From Bacillota bacterium (GTDB lineage Bacteria > Bacillota_I > Bacilli_A > MOL361 > Turicibacteraceae), in NCBI GenBank assembly GCA_003486705.1, contig DNGE01000064.1, forward strand, positions 14,548 to 19,953: a stretch of DNA of 5,406 nt, in the 5' to 3' direction. Shown here piece after piece: positions 4,823 through 5,406 of the stretch (positions within the stretch are counted from its first letter, which is position 1; each line of letters begins with the position of its first letter). A model generated the notes under the pieces. That model had not been told where the DNA came from and made no database searches. It worked only from the letters and a program-made list of their open reading frames with translations. The position numbers and the translations under genes were made by a program.

Positions 4823-5293
4823 CTAATACGTTATTTTTTCTTCTACTTGATAATTAATTAATTTCTTTCCTTTAAAATTAAACGTCCCAAAAAACGGAAT
4901 ACGTCTAAAAACATATGGTAAAAACACTTGGTCACTTTCCCATAAATTTAGAGATAGGATTTCTTTTTCTTCCACCCAATACAAATCGCCCTCTAAACAA
5001 TCAGATACTGTCATAACATCCGTAGTTGCAACGTATATATAGACATATTCATCTTCACCATGGCCTTCAAAATTCGGAAATAGGCATTCACCCACTAAGG
5101 TCGGCGATTCTATTATTATTCCAGATTCTTCATAAACCTCACGAATCACGCCTTGTTCAGGTGTTTCACCGGGCTCTATCTTCCCGCCTAAACCATTCCA
5201 TTTGCCCAGATGAAAATCATTCTCTTTTTTATTACGATATACCATCAACACCTGACTTCCTCGATAAACATAGCACAACGTTGTTTTAATCAT
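4823..5293 (-). CDS. Nudix hydrolase, MTH1-like 8-oxo-dGTP diphosphatase
   Basis: Nudix hydrolases cleave nucleoside diphosphates linked to another group; the MTH1/MutT type hydrolyses oxidised purine dNTPs such as 8-oxo-dGTP to keep them out of DNA. The 156-residue cytoplasmic protein has a perfect Nudix box, G37-x5-E43-x7-R51-E52-V-Y-E55-E56-S-G58-I, with Glu ligands for Mg2+. KWNGLGGK (31-38) aligns with the nucleotide-pocket segment of human MTH1, including Asn33. The C-terminal stretch LWESDQVFLPYV then FFGTFNFKG (117-142) resembles the MTH1 base-recognition and terminal region (W-x-x-D, then HGYFKFQG). One of the two adjacent MTH1 base-recognition aspartates is Ser here (S120), while D121 is kept, so substrate choice could differ. 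The start is ATG with AGGAG (complement of 5301-5305) 7 nt upstream. It is transcribed towards the CotD-like gene. Family is certain; substrate is inferred. Confidence 0.9.
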   Translation of the reverse strand: MIKTTLCYVYRGSQVLMVYRNKKENDFHLGKWNGLGGKIEPGETPEQGVIREVYEESGIIIESPTLVGECLFPNFEGHGEDEYVYIYVATTDVMTVSDCLEGDLYWVEEKEILSLNLWESDQVFLPYVFRRIPFFGTFNFKGKKLINYQVEEKITY

Positions 5294-5406
5294 CTTTAAA
5301 CTCCTATCATTTAGTTTAAATCTCTTTTCTTTATTATTTCTTACCCAAAGAAATATAATTTGAGATGGATCAATTTAATGATAATAGATTCTTCACTTAA
5401 GGTATA
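5294..5406. other. Upstream region of the Nudix gene, no further feature recognised
   Basis: These 113 bp hold the ribosome site of the Nudix gene and AT-rich sequence. No -10/-35 pair with normal spacing stands out on the minus strand (a TATATT-like element near the complement of 5353-5358 lacks a partner). No other gene begins here. Confidence 0.5.

Noticed and set aside
5026..5289. Plus-strand open frame of 87 codons
   Set aside because: It is fully antisense to the Nudix gene, which has a perfect signature box and ribosome site.

Overview
This is a low-GC, AT-rich window from a Firmicute (Bacillota). The evidence is strong GGAGG-type ribosome binding sites, a TTG start, two lipoprotein signals, Rho-independent terminators after three of the genes, and a His/Cys-rich protein resembling CotD-type spore coat proteins, which suggests a spore former. 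A Turicibacter-like or related Bacilli/Erysipelotrichia genome is a guess from overall style. No marker gene in the window settles it.

Layout. Positions 1-1474 (minus) hold the 5' part of a type II NADH dehydrogenase with extra C-terminal membrane segments, cut by the window edge inside an 11-residue repeat. A 519-bp intergenic region (1475-1993) carries divergent promoters and operator-like repeats. Positions 1994-2905 (plus) encode a lipoprotein with two tandem FMN-binding-type domains. After a strong terminator comes 3025-4056 (plus), an ApbE-family FAD:protein FMN transferase that is itself a lipoprotein, followed by another terminator. Positions 4276-4719 (plus) encode a small CotD-like His/Cys-rich protein, preceded by a perfect 9-bp-arm dyad. 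A convergent, probably bidirectional terminator separates it from 4823-5293 (minus), an MTH1-like Nudix hydrolase. The last ~110 bp hold only that gene's upstream region.

How the genes fit together. The NADH dehydrogenase, two-domain lipoprotein and ApbE lipoprotein match the core of the flavin-based extracellular electron transfer (EET) locus known from Listeria (Ndh2, PplA, FmnB/ApbE). In that scheme NADH electrons pass to a membrane quinone, and ApbE covalently attaches FMN to the surface lipoprotein, which hands electrons to external acceptors. The dedicated quinone-synthesis, EetA/B and flavin-transporter genes are not in this window. Two features stand out: both predicted flavinylation sites are non-canonical (TGVS and SNVS instead of the usual S/T-G-A-T), and the dehydrogenase has an unusual repetitive C-terminal tail. 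The coat-like gene and the Nudix gene look like unrelated neighbours with their own signals.
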